Shown piece after piece: positions 19,200-28,141 of a stretch of 43,722 nt of DNA (positions are counted from its first letter, which is position 1; every line of letters begins with the position of its first letter). The stretch spans positions 1-43,722 of the forward strand of contig JAQGLF010000191.1 in the NCBI GenBank assembly GCA_028293025.1, read 5' to 3'. Source of the stretch: Alphaproteobacteria bacterium (GTDB lineage: Bacteria; Pseudomonadota; Alphaproteobacteria; Sphingomonadales; Sphingomonadaceae). The position numbers and the translations under genes are program-made. The notes beneath the pieces are model-generated. The model saw nothing but the letters and a program-made list of their open reading frames with translations, did no database searches and was not told the DNA's origin.

Positions 19200-22100
19200 C
19201 CGGTAGGTCGCACTGGCGGATGTCGGATCCTCACGAGAGCCGAAGCCACTCCCACCTGTTCCAAACCCAGGTTAAACGATATCTGCTCCAGATGTTCGGT
19301 GCGGATGCCGTGGTGGACCCGTCAACGCCGAACAATGCTGCCGTTCCCTATGTCGGCAATGACGGCGGGCGTGACTATGAAGTGCACGCACCGCAGGACC
19401 GGCACTCGGAACTCTTCGGCGTTCGGCTCAGGCCAGGCGCACGTTGCCTTATAGAGGCTAAATATACTCGTGCCGGAGCGATCAATTTCGCCAGGGTGTC
19501 GTCAAATCTTGCTCGCATTCAAGACGCCGAAGCGGACCATATCTTCGTCGTGACCAACGCGCACTTCGCGCCGTCCTCCCAAGTGGACGTCCACGACAAA
19601 TTTCGTGGCCTGCGCGATCGACTGTATCTCGTCGAGGGACGAGCTTTTCGACATTGGTGCGAACTGCACGCGGTGCCATGGCCTGATGCCGTGGCGATCG
19701 TCGATCCGGCCAACGAGCGGGCAAGCCAGGACGGCAACATTCTGATCGAGGCCAATTCCATCGCGGTGCGCGAAACCGGCGGTCAAATCCAAATGTTTTC
19801 GATCGCATTTCGCAACTTGGATGCCGTACCGCGAACCGTGGTCGTCTTCGCCACGTCCGACATCGAATGGCGTTTCACGGATCGCAATCCGCTCGACGGG
19901 GCGGTGAATGATCTCTTCGAGCGCCATGGCGGCGACGAGCAGGTCCCGCGCAAGACGCTCGTTATCCCGCCCTGGGGAAGCCGCGCCCTTCGCCTGTCGG
20001 GGCGCTTCCTCAACGATCAAACGCAAAGCGGATTGAATCGTGCAATGATGCACGGCGACAAGCGGGACGGCGCTCGGATCGTTGCGGAAGTCGGTCGCGA
20101 GCATATTTCTTTGTTTGCCGGTCTGCGGCCCATCCGAATAGTCTTCCGGCCACGGTTCGTCGGGCGGCAGAACATTCTCCTGCGAGACGAACTGGCACCT
20201 CTGTTCCTGGGCATCGAGCGGGGCATTCGTCCGGCGCGGCTTCGACTCGTCCATATCCGAGGCGGCGCCGGTGTCGGCAAGAGCCGCCTTGTCGATGAAA
20301 TTCTTCCGCCGATCGGCGGGGCCAGTCACCTGGTCGTCCTCGAACATACGGTAAGTTCCGACGACGGCGACGAAAAGCTGTCCAGAGGCCATTGGACCAA
20401 CGTCCGGAAACTTCTGGCCCCCCATTGCGCGGTCCACGCCGGCATCTTGGACGACATCACCGACGTTGCCAGCCTCCTGGACGTGCTTTGCGGCTCGTTC
20501 CAGCAGGTGAGCACGCTGGCGAACTGGGGAGCGATCATCGTCGTCATCGAGGATCTTCACAATGCCGGGCCGGACATCTTCGAGGCGCTGGAGCGCCTTC
20601 AGCGGCAGGATCACGCGCTGAATGTGGGCATTTTCGTCGTGCTCACGGGACGGGAAGACGATTCGTATATCAATCCGGAATACCGCCGCTTTTCGATGGA
20701 GTTGCCGGCACGCCCCGTCGGAGGAGGCGTGGAAACGCCGGTGATACGATCCCTCGGCGAACTGACGACGGCCGAAGCGAAGATGATGATCGGCGATCTT
20801 GTGGAGGGAATCCAGGATAGCGGCATCGAGCGCATTTTCAGCCTCAGCAGCGCCGTGCCCCACCACATCGTGCAATGCGTCGAATATCTTCTCGACGCCT
20901 CCCTTGTCGCGATCACGCATCGGGACACTTTGTCGATCATAGACCCGCTCACCTTCGAAAAGCGGATCGCTTCGTTGCCACGCTCCATGAACGCATTGTT
21001 TGCGACCCGCTTCGAGGTCATCGGTCGATGGCGGGGAGAAATGGGATTGGCGGCGCAGAACGCCATTCTAGCAGCGACCGTGTTCGGCACCCGATTTCCC
21101 AGAGAAGTCGGCGGCCTGATCGACGGCGTTCCCGCCGACGAAATTGTCCAGGAGCTCGAAGACAGACGATTTTTCTCCAAAGCTTCGAGCGACGATCATA
21201 TCCTTCAATGGCATCACGAGAATCTGTTGCTCTTCTTCGACACCCATCGCAGGGCCAAGGCACAGCGGCTCTGCGCGGCGGAGTCCGCCGGCCCGATCGG
21301 CGACATGTTCGTCGATAACGCAAGGCTGATCCGCCGTTCCTCGGCGCTGTGGGAAAGGCTGACCATCGCGAGCCGGGGCGACATCGCCACCTTGCTCGAC
21401 GACATGCCGCTCGCTCGACGATGCTTTTCTGAAATCTGTGACAGCGCGCTCAAGATCAGCACATTCAACACGCTGGACGCCAAGCCTGTGCACTTCCAGC
21501 ATGTCGAATATGTCGTGGCGGCGTTGCGGGACGAAAGCCCCGAACGACGAGAGGCGCTAATCTGGCGATTGATCGTGCTCAAGGCGTTCATCGGCGCGTA
21601 CTACAGGGGCCTCCGTCACGAGATAGAAGCGTATGAATACGGCATGCGCGCGTTGCCCCTTCTGGGTCTATCGGTCCAGAACATGGAACGCGGGCGGCGC
21701 TGGCTGCTCACGATCGACGCTCAGGCCCATCTCGACAGCGGCTTCATCGGCGCGGCGTTGGATCGACTGTTGCGGCTTCAGCATCTGATACAGGTCGATA
21801 TGGCGCTGGGCGGCCAGACCGACTTCGATATTCAATTCGACCTGTACAACAGCCTGCGTCTCCTCTTCATCCACACCAACTTTGTCGAGCTCGCGGACTG
21901 CAATGGCAAGCTTGCCCACGAGTATCTGCGACTATCCGGTACAAGCCAATTGGAAGCCGTCGACCTGGGCGACCTCGCCCTCTTCTTCATGCTGACGGAT
22001 CGCCGTCGCTGCATTGCGCTGCTGGAGGAAGCCCTGCGGATTGACCCCTCCCGGAACACGATGCGCCATTCGTGGCATTGCGAATTCAGCCTGCTCGCCG

Positions 22101-22744
22101 CGCTGCTACCCGATCAGGTCGGCGATACGGCGGCGCTTCAGGCGGCGGATACTCGCGCCACGGAGATCTGGCGCGACTGCGAATCGGAAGGATATCGAAG
22201 TATTCTCCCGCGCATCTACCTGTTGCGCGCGGTCATCGCCTATCTCCTGGGACGCGGCTGTCACGATCCGGCCGATCTCGAAGCCCACATGGACGCCGCG
22301 CTGGCGATCGCCGACCAGGGGCTGAACGCCTGCGAAGCCTATTCGATCGGTCAGATCACTTGGCAGATCTACAACCTCAAAGCGATTATCCATGGCCGCC
22401 GGTCGGAATGGAAAACCGCGACGGATGAGATGAAATCGGCCATCGTCAGGATGGACAATGACGGCCTGACCTTCATGGGGCGCGATGGCCTGATCAGCGT
22501 CGCGCCGCAGATCTTCGCCAACTTTATCAAACTGGCCGATTCCCATGTGCCGGACCGGGAAGCTCTAAACCTGTTGTCGAAGTTGCACGGCTTCGAAAGA
22601 TATAAGTGGAACGATGCCGCCTATCTGCGTGAAGCGAAGGCACATGCCGCGAAATATCATCATATCGTACTAGGCTGCAAGCACTGGCCCGATTGGCTAC
22701 TACTCGATGAAGTTACCGGACTTTCCATAACCTGCTGGTTTTAA
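19196..22744 (+). CDS. STAND NTPase with N-terminal PD-(D/E)xK (Mrr-like) nuclease domain and C-terminal helical repeats; Avs-like candidate defence protein
   Basis: 1182 aa; N-term GNDGGRDYEVH...CLIEAKYT (D...ExK); central FVGRQNIL...VHIRGGAGVGKSRLVDEI Walker A, AIIVVIEDLHNAGPDIFEALERL Walker B; C-terminal TPR-like helices; alternative start ATG 19220. Confidence 0.8.
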   Translation: MAGRSHWRMSDPHESRSHSHLFQTQVKRYLLQMFGADAVVDPSTPNNAAVPYVGNDGGRDYEVHAPQDRHSELFGVRLRPGARCLIEAKYTRAGAINFARVSSNLARIQDAEADHIFVVTNAHFAPSSQVDVHDKFRGLRDRLYLVEGRAFRHWCELHAVPWPDAVAIVDPANERASQDGNILIEANSIAVRETGGQIQMFSIAFRNLDAVPRTVVVFATSDIEWRFTDRNPLDGAVNDLFERHGGDEQVPRKTLVIPPWGSRALRLSGRFLNDQTQSGLNRAMMHGDKRDGARIVAEVGREHISLFAGLRPIRIVFRPRFVGRQNILLRDELAPLFLGIERGIRPARLRLVHIRGGAGVGKSRLVDEILPPIGGASHLVVLEHTVSSDDGDEKLSRGHWTNVRKLLAPHCAVHAGILDDITDVASLLDVLCGSFQQVSTLANWGAIIVVIEDLHNAGPDIFEALERLQRQDHALNVGIFVVLTGREDDSYINPEYRRFSMELPARPVGGGVETPVIRSLGELTTAEAKMMIGDLVEGIQDSGIERIFSLSSAVPHHIVQCVEYLLDASLVAITHRDTLSIIDPLTFEKRIASLPRSMNALFATRFEVIGRWRGEMGLAAQNAILAATVFGTRFPREVGGLIDGVPADEIVQELEDRRFFSKASSDDHILQWHHENLLLFFDTHRRAKAQRLCAAESAGPIGDMFVDNARLIRRSSALWERLTIASRGDIATLLDDMPLARRCFSEICDSALKISTFNTLDAKPVHFQHVEYVVAALRDESPERREALIWRLIVLKAFIGAYYRGLRHEIEAYEYGMRALPLLGLSVQNMERGRRWLLTIDAQAHLDSGFIGAALDRLLRLQHLIQVDMALGGQTDFDIQFDLYNSLRLLFIHTNFVELADCNGKLAHEYLRLSGTSQLEAVDLGDLALFFMLTDRRRCIALLEEALRIDPSRNTMRHSWHCEFSLLAALLPDQVGDTAALQAADTRATEIWRDCESEGYRSILPRIYLLRAVIAYLLGRGCHDPADLEAHMDAALAIADQGLNACEAYSIGQITWQIYNLKAIIHGRRSEWKTATDEMKSAIVRMDNDGLTFMGRDGLISVAPQIFANFIKLADSHVPDREALNLLSKLHGFERYKWNDAAYLREAKAHAAKYHHIVLGCKHWPDWLLLDEVTGLSITCWF

Positions 22745-23727
22745 GCGTTCGTGTCGGCGTTTGACCACGGGGCGGCCACGCCTTCGGCCATCGGCACCGT
22801 ACGTGTGTGGAGGCGCCGCTTGTACTCGAAATCCTCCTTGCCAAGATCCAATTCCCGCAGACCTAGGCCAGACGCACTTTTCGCCATCTCGACCAGCATC
22901 AGCAAGCCAGGAGAATAGCGCGCGAACTCCCTGTCGTAGAACGTTGTCCAATAGTGCCAGACGGTCGCCGAACGCATTCCCAGATGCATCGCAATAGGGC
23001 GTCCCGCGCAGCGGAGCACGGTCAACAGCCCCGCGAAGTCTCTGTCGTTCGTATCCAGAAGGCCATGCATCAGGCATTGCTCCCAAGGCGCCGCGAACCG
23101 ATCCGGCCAACCACTTCGTGCCCATTGCGCCGCCTTTCCCGCAAGCATTTCATCAAGCAGGTCATGGTCGTGTTCATGGGGCGAAAAGGACAATAACCCC
23201 AATTCTCGTTCGATCTTGTTCCGCCTGCGTGCGAGATCGTCCAGCAGCCGATGCCCGTTGTCACGCATGAGCGATCGGTAAGCATCGAAGCCGTTGGAGA
23301 GATCGATGACCCAGGAGACTCCGCGCCGGTGCCAATATCTCGTCCACGGGGCCTGCATGGCGAGCAGGTGATCGAACGTGAAGCTCTCAAGATCGAGCCC
23401 ACGCAAGAGCCTCTCCACCTCCCAGTCGGTATCGGGCGCGATGAGGACGCCCTGATAGTCGTTGAAGATCGAGCCAACCGGCCGTGCCTGTGCGTGCTCG
23501 CCCAGCTCGAAGGGGAATATGCCTAAAAGCCGGCCATCGCCCCGAATGAGGCCGGCAAAGACTCCGTCGGCGCACGCGCCCACCAGCCGGCTATAGCCGG
23601 GCGAGAAGAACGGACTGGAGAATGCCGGGAAGGTCGAGATCAGGCGCCGCCATTCGGCGAGGTCCGCCTCTCCAACCTCGGCGATTGCCCGGGCCTCGTA
23701 GCTTAATGTGGAGGCCGAGGACCTCAT
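22741..23727 (-). CDS. GNAT/CelD (BcsL, FemAB-like) acetyltransferase
   Basis: GEADLAEWRRLISTFPAFSSPFFSPGYSRL...HYWTTFYDREFARYSPGLLMLVEMAKSASGLGLRELDLGKEDFEYKRRL typical of GNAT_6/CelD family. Confidence 0.8.
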   Translation of the reverse strand: MRSSASTLSYEARAIAEVGEADLAEWRRLISTFPAFSSPFFSPGYSRLVGACADGVFAGLIRGDGRLLGIFPFELGEHAQARPVGSIFNDYQGVLIAPDTDWEVERLLRGLDLESFTFDHLLAMQAPWTRYWHRRGVSWVIDLSNGFDAYRSLMRDNGHRLLDDLARRRNKIERELGLLSFSPHEHDHDLLDEMLAGKAAQWARSGWPDRFAAPWEQCLMHGLLDTNDRDFAGLLTVLRCAGRPIAMHLGMRSATVWHYWTTFYDREFARYSPGLLMLVEMAKSASGLGLRELDLGKEDFEYKRRLHTRTVPMAEGVAAPWSNADTNA

Positions 23728-23744
23728 GGCTTGCGTCCGAGCCG

Positions 23745-24470
23745 TCAGATCGCGGTATCGGGCAGCGGATGAAGGCGATTGTCGCAGGTCGCGCACTGAC
23801 CGCCGGCGGCATGGCGCTTTCCCTCCATCAACAAACGACGCAGGCGGCAGAACTCTTCGGAAAACCAAATATCACGCAGCGACTGCCTGCCGGCCCAGCC
23901 CATCACCCGCTGGGCCGCGGCATCCTCGTGACACAACACGACGGCGCCGTTCTGATGAATCATCAGCATTTCGTTGGGGCCATGGCACGCCAGGCTTCCG
24001 GCATCGGCAGGGCCCATCAGGCCGCCGCGGTTGGAGATCATGAAGTCTCCGGCAAGCTGCTGCTCCTGGAAGGGCCTTGTCGGCAGCGGCCTCCCGGAGT
24101 GCCGGGTGACGAGAAAATGATCGATGCCCCCATCCAGGAGCGTGCGGTAACGATCCTCGCCAAGGAAATCGCCATTGGTGTAGAGCACGAACCAGGCATT
24201 CGGCACGAGCGGGCGGGCTCGAGCCACGAGTGCGTCCAAGCGGGGATGAAGCAGCGGCTCGTTATAGGTGTGAAAAGACAGACGGCCTGCGAAGTCCATC
24301 ACGCCAAGTTCTTCGATGATGCAGTCGAACAAATCCTCGTCCATCAGCTCTTCGGGTTTGCGGAACCACGCGTATGATTGCGGGCAATAGGAACAGCGCC
24401 GGTTGCAGTGCCGATTGACCTCGATCTCCACGACCTGGAACAGGTCTTTTGCGGGGGCCGCGTCGGTCAT
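23745..24470 (-). CDS. Radical SAM/SPASM-domain protein (BtrN-like size)
   Basis: EVNRHCNRRCSYCPQS (CxxxCxxC), GGIDHFLVTRHSG, C-terminal CHEDAAAQRVMGW...SLRDIWFSEEFCRLRRLLMEGKR...CATCDNRL SPASM-like cysteines. Confidence 0.9.
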   Translation of the reverse strand: MTDAAPAKDLFQVVEIEVNRHCNRRCSYCPQSYAWFRKPEELMDEDLFDCIIEELGVMDFAGRLSFHTYNEPLLHPRLDALVARARPLVPNAWFVLYTNGDFLGEDRYRTLLDGGIDHFLVTRHSGRPLPTRPFQEQQLAGDFMISNRGGLMGPADAGSLACHGPNEMLMIHQNGAVVLCHEDAAAQRVMGWAGRQSLRDIWFSEEFCRLRRLLMEGKRHAAGGQCATCDNRLHPLPDTAI

Positions 24471-25789
24471 TTCGATTCGCGATCGAGAACCGCAAGGCGC
24501 GAAGCCTGCGCGCGAAGTTTTTCAATCCCGGCCGCGATGGCGTCGACTTCCGGCAGGCCGCCGAGCAGGCATTCGTGGGGAAGCGCGATGCAGCGGCCCC
24601 ATGCCGCCACGGCATTCGGCAGTTGAAAGCGCTGCGGGTCGACGTGGTCCGCCAAGCCGGGCGTCCGAGCGATCAAGGGGCTTGTCAGCGGCTGGTACAG
24701 CGGGTTGCGGTCCAGAGGCAGGTCCAGGGGTGCGATGGGCAGATTCAGCTCAGCGCTCAGAGCGCGGCTGACCAGGACCGGTCCGAGACGCAGGAGCGCC
24801 TCGTCATCCATACTTAGCGGGATCTTGTAGAAGGTGCCTCCGTCCGGCTCCGCGAGGTCATCGCGGACGATCGCCATTCCGCCTATCGCATCCAGGCGGG
24901 ATGACAGTTCGCCGGCCATGGTTGCGCGATGCCTGTTCTCGCTATCCAGTCGCTGTACCCCCTCGAGCAAGATGGCAGCGTGGAACTCGGACATGCAGAG
25001 ATTGCGTCCCATGACTCCGCCGATGTCCGACAGATCGTAAAAGCCGCCGTCGAGCGGCGCGTCGCTGTAGATGCGTCCGTCGGCCCTGAATTTCTGCAGT
25101 TTATCGAAAAGCCCGGGGTCATCGGTCACGGCGATGCCGCCCTCGCCGGCCGCCAGGAGCTTGGTCTGCTGGAAGCTGAAGATCGAGATGACGCCGAAGC
25201 TGCCGATAACCCCTTCCGACAGCGATCCGCCGTGAGCCTGGGAAGCATCCTCGATCAGCAGCAGGCCGCGCTCGTCGCAAATATTCTGCAGTCGTCCGAC
25301 GTCCACTCGCGACGCATACATGTGCACTGCGAGAACAGCCCTAGTCGCCGGTGTGATGGCCGCCTCTACCGCTTCCGGCGCCATGCACAGCGATGTCGGG
25401 CAGATGTCCGCCAACACGGGAACGGCGCCGAGGTGCGCGACGGCGCTTGCGCAGGCCACCCATGTCAGGCCGGGGACGATAACCTCATCGCCGGGTCCGA
25501 TCCCGACGGCCTGCAGAGCGATCGTCAGGGCGGCGGATCCAGAGCTGCACGGCACGCCGAACGCGCGCCTTACGCTATGGGCGAACGCAGTACCGAACCG
25601 TCTTTCGTAGCTGTCTGGGTGGCGGCTGCGGGCGGTTATCGTCCATCGGGAGGAATGGAGGATCTCCAATATCGTCCTCTGCGCTAATACTCCGGCCCGG
25701 GGCCAAGCAGGCCACTGCTTTTCATGAACCGGATCACCCCCCAGAAGTGCGAGCGCAGAAGCCTCGGCACCTTCGTTCCCCATGCCCAT
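24467..25789 (-). CDS. DegT/DnrJ/EryC1/StrS-family aminotransferase
   Basis: VPCSSGSAALTIALQAVGIGPGDEVIVPGLTWVACASAV, LIEDASQAHGG, FSFQQTKLLAAGEGG (PLP lysine); ATGA overlap with the radical SAM gene. Confidence 0.92.
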   Translation of the reverse strand: MGMGNEGAEASALALLGGDPVHEKQWPAWPRAGVLAQRTILEILHSSRWTITARSRHPDSYERRFGTAFAHSVRRAFGVPCSSGSAALTIALQAVGIGPGDEVIVPGLTWVACASAVAHLGAVPVLADICPTSLCMAPEAVEAAITPATRAVLAVHMYASRVDVGRLQNICDERGLLLIEDASQAHGGSLSEGVIGSFGVISIFSFQQTKLLAAGEGGIAVTDDPGLFDKLQKFRADGRIYSDAPLDGGFYDLSDIGGVMGRNLCMSEFHAAILLEGVQRLDSENRHRATMAGELSSRLDAIGGMAIVRDDLAEPDGGTFYKIPLSMDDEALLRLGPVLVSRALSAELNLPIAPLDLPLDRNPLYQPLTSPLIARTPGLADHVDPQRFQLPNAVAAWGRCIALPHECLLGGLPEVDAIAAGIEKLRAQASRLAVLDRESK

Positions 25790-25803
25790 AATTCTGAGTT
25801 ATC
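25786..25803. repeat. Right copy of perfect 18-bp inverted repeat CCATAATTCTGAGTTATC
   Basis: Reverse complement of 19182-19199; overlaps the aminotransferase start codon. Confidence 0.9.
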
Positions 25804-25981
25804 GTTCGGTCGGCCTCGGCCGCCGCGGGCGGGTATGTGATTCTCTGGAGGCGAATGTGGCGCCGCCGGTAGCGGCGATTCGGCTAAGCCTCTGTACGTC
25901 CATACCTGTCGCTGATCTGGGCTGGACGGTTCCTCGATCGATCGACATCTTCCCGCGAGGGAAGCAAAGGGGACGAACTCA

Positions 25982-27170
25982 ATGGCTAGAACGCGAACAG
26001 CTGCTTGGCCGTCTTCCAGCGCCGCCCCTGGGGACGCTCCGGACTGGTATGTCGACGAAGTCTTCCGCAATGCCCTCCGCCGAGTCATCGCGGTCCTCAA
26101 CCGCAGGGAAGTGAGCGTGCGCGCGGATCGACCTCAGTCGAGCCGACGCCGAGGTCGCGGCGGCCTTCGAGCGCGGCGGGCTCGACGCGGAGCTGATTCA
26201 ATTCAACATCGAGGGCTATGACGTCTTCGCCCGTTCGGCCGAGCGTCTCGCCGAGCATCATTTCTATACCAACGCCCGCTTCGTCACGCGCGACGGCCGT
26301 CGGGTAGCCGTGTTCAAGGTTCCGCGCGTGTTCCTGGACTGGGGGTATCACAGTCTGCAGCGGCCTGCCGCGGATCCGCTCGTTCAGGGCGACTTCCCGC
26401 GCGGGCAGAACGATCCAGCGTATGTGAAGCATTGCGCGACCAACTATCTGGTCAAGAACTTCTGGCACAATTTCGTGCACGGTGAGATCCAGGGAATCGA
26501 TCAGAATAGTTACGGAGCCTTCAGGGGGCTGCCGCGCGAAGACTCCGATTTCGAGGCGGACCACGTCGCTAACCTTCTCACGCTCGCGAGCTACGGGATC
26601 CCGATCCGTTATCAGGGCCGTCCCAATGAGGAGTATGGTCCTCGCGTCGAGGCCATCTTCACGCGAAATCGCTGCAATCAGGTCTTCGCCAGGCGTGCCC
26701 GGCACCGCCCAGCAGATTGGGCTTCCGCGACCGCCGAAGAGCGCTGGGCGGATTTCGAATGGCGCTTCTGTCGCGGCGTTGGCAATCGGGTCAGCACCAC
26801 CCTGATCGCCGCCCGCCTCGCCTCCCCTTCGGTCAAAATATTCCTGGGAGGGGATGTCCGATTCTCGCCGGCGCGGGGGACGCGATGGCGCCATGGCAAC
26901 GTCCTGGTGGAAGTGGCCGGCCGGCGGCTCGCCACCCCTTATGCCGCCTATGTGCCCGACGACGAATGGCGGGCCTACCGCGACGGCACACAGGTACCCC
27001 CGGAACGGGTGAGTGTCATTCGGCGCCGAAGGGCGGAGCGGGAGGCGGAAATCGCCGGCTGGGTTCGCGGCGCGTACGGCGGGCTGATCAAGGGCAGCGC
27101 GACGTTGCGCAAGAGCATCGGCCTGCAGCTCCAGGCGCTGGAAACTCGAATCGCCGTGGACCTACTCTAG
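25982..27170 (+). pseudogene. Uncharacterised about 395-aa protein gene with an apparent frameshift near 26112-26126
   Basis: ATG 25982 frame reads DWYVDEVFRNALRRVIAVLNRREVSV; the downstream frame reads ARIDLSRADAEVAAAFERGGLDAELIQFNIEGYDVFARSAERLAEHHFYTNARFVTRDGRRVAVFKVPRVFLDWGY... to 27170. Confidence 0.6.
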
Positions 27171-27599
27171 CGGGGCCCCGTACGAAGCGGCGGCCAATCG
27201 GCGCAAAAACTATGATTGAATGTCCTTGCTCGTCATCTTGAAGACGACCGAACGTGCCTGCAGCTGGAGAGGCAAACCCCAAGAGTTTCAAAGATGGGAC
27301 TCGAACTCTGCGGACGCTTTCTCGATTAGCCGTTTCCCAGTACGTGTACCCGTAGGGCAAAGACTGATAATCCCTGATTATCGCTCATCAGGCCTCGCCG
27401 ACGGCAGGTCAGGGGGCACAGGGCGTTAGCGGCACGACATATCGCCGTTACGACCTCGGCGTGCCCTGGATGCCTCATTAATGCATCCATTCTATGAGGC
27501 ACGCACGCGGCAGCGTTGGCTAATCGAGGCCCGCTCGGCAGGAGCAGAAGAGCTGCTTGCGGCCACGAGCGAACGCTCCCAAGTTCGTGAAAATCGGTT

Positions 27600-27760
27600 T
27601 GGGGACATTTATTTGGCCGCGGAGAATTAGGCCAGGAAGCCGCCCTTCCTGTGCGGACAAATCGTCTCTCGGTTACAAGTCGCGGCGACTGCGCCTGCAA
27701 GCCTCGGAAATCGTGCTAAGTCATTGAAATCGCTAGCGCCTCGAACAGGATTCGAACTCG
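27600..27760. repeat. att-like repeat copy B with degenerate tRNA 3'-end similarity
   Basis: gtgcggacaaatcgtctctcgg...gcctgcaagcctcggaaat...aagtcattgaaatcgctagcgcctcgaacaggattcgaactcgcgac; matches copy A and the tRNA-Arg 3' region. Confidence 0.75.
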
Positions 27761-28141
27761 CGACACCAACAAATAATGCGCTCCAAATAACGACGATATT
27801 TCAAAGACTTGCCCGGGCTGATACGGCTGGGAGGCCCCTCGGAGACGAGTTCGCACCTGACTGCGCGCGCCTCGGCCTCCTCAAGAACAACCTGTTGAGG
27901 CTCCACATCTAGCCGTCATGCCCCAGCCGGTGGCTTGCGGGCTCGGCGGAAGGCAGAATGTTCCAGCGTAGGAGATCCCGGGCGCGCGCATATGCTAGTG
28001 CTTTTGATCCTGGCGGGTATCCCGCTCCCGCCGCCGAACGTCGGCACAGCGATCTCCGGGAGTGGACACCGTCCGAAGGGCGATGGCTTCCCGAATCGCT
28101 CAGGCTGGTTGATAGCTTAGCGCTGACCACGGGAGCAGCCA

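Noticed and set aside
19502-20920. 472-aa minus-strand ORF
   Set aside because: Antisense to the STAND gene, which has clear motifs.
25684-26100. 138-aa minus-strand ORF upstream of the aminotransferase
   Set aside because: No motif; covers the intergenic region and the antisense of the 25982 gene start.
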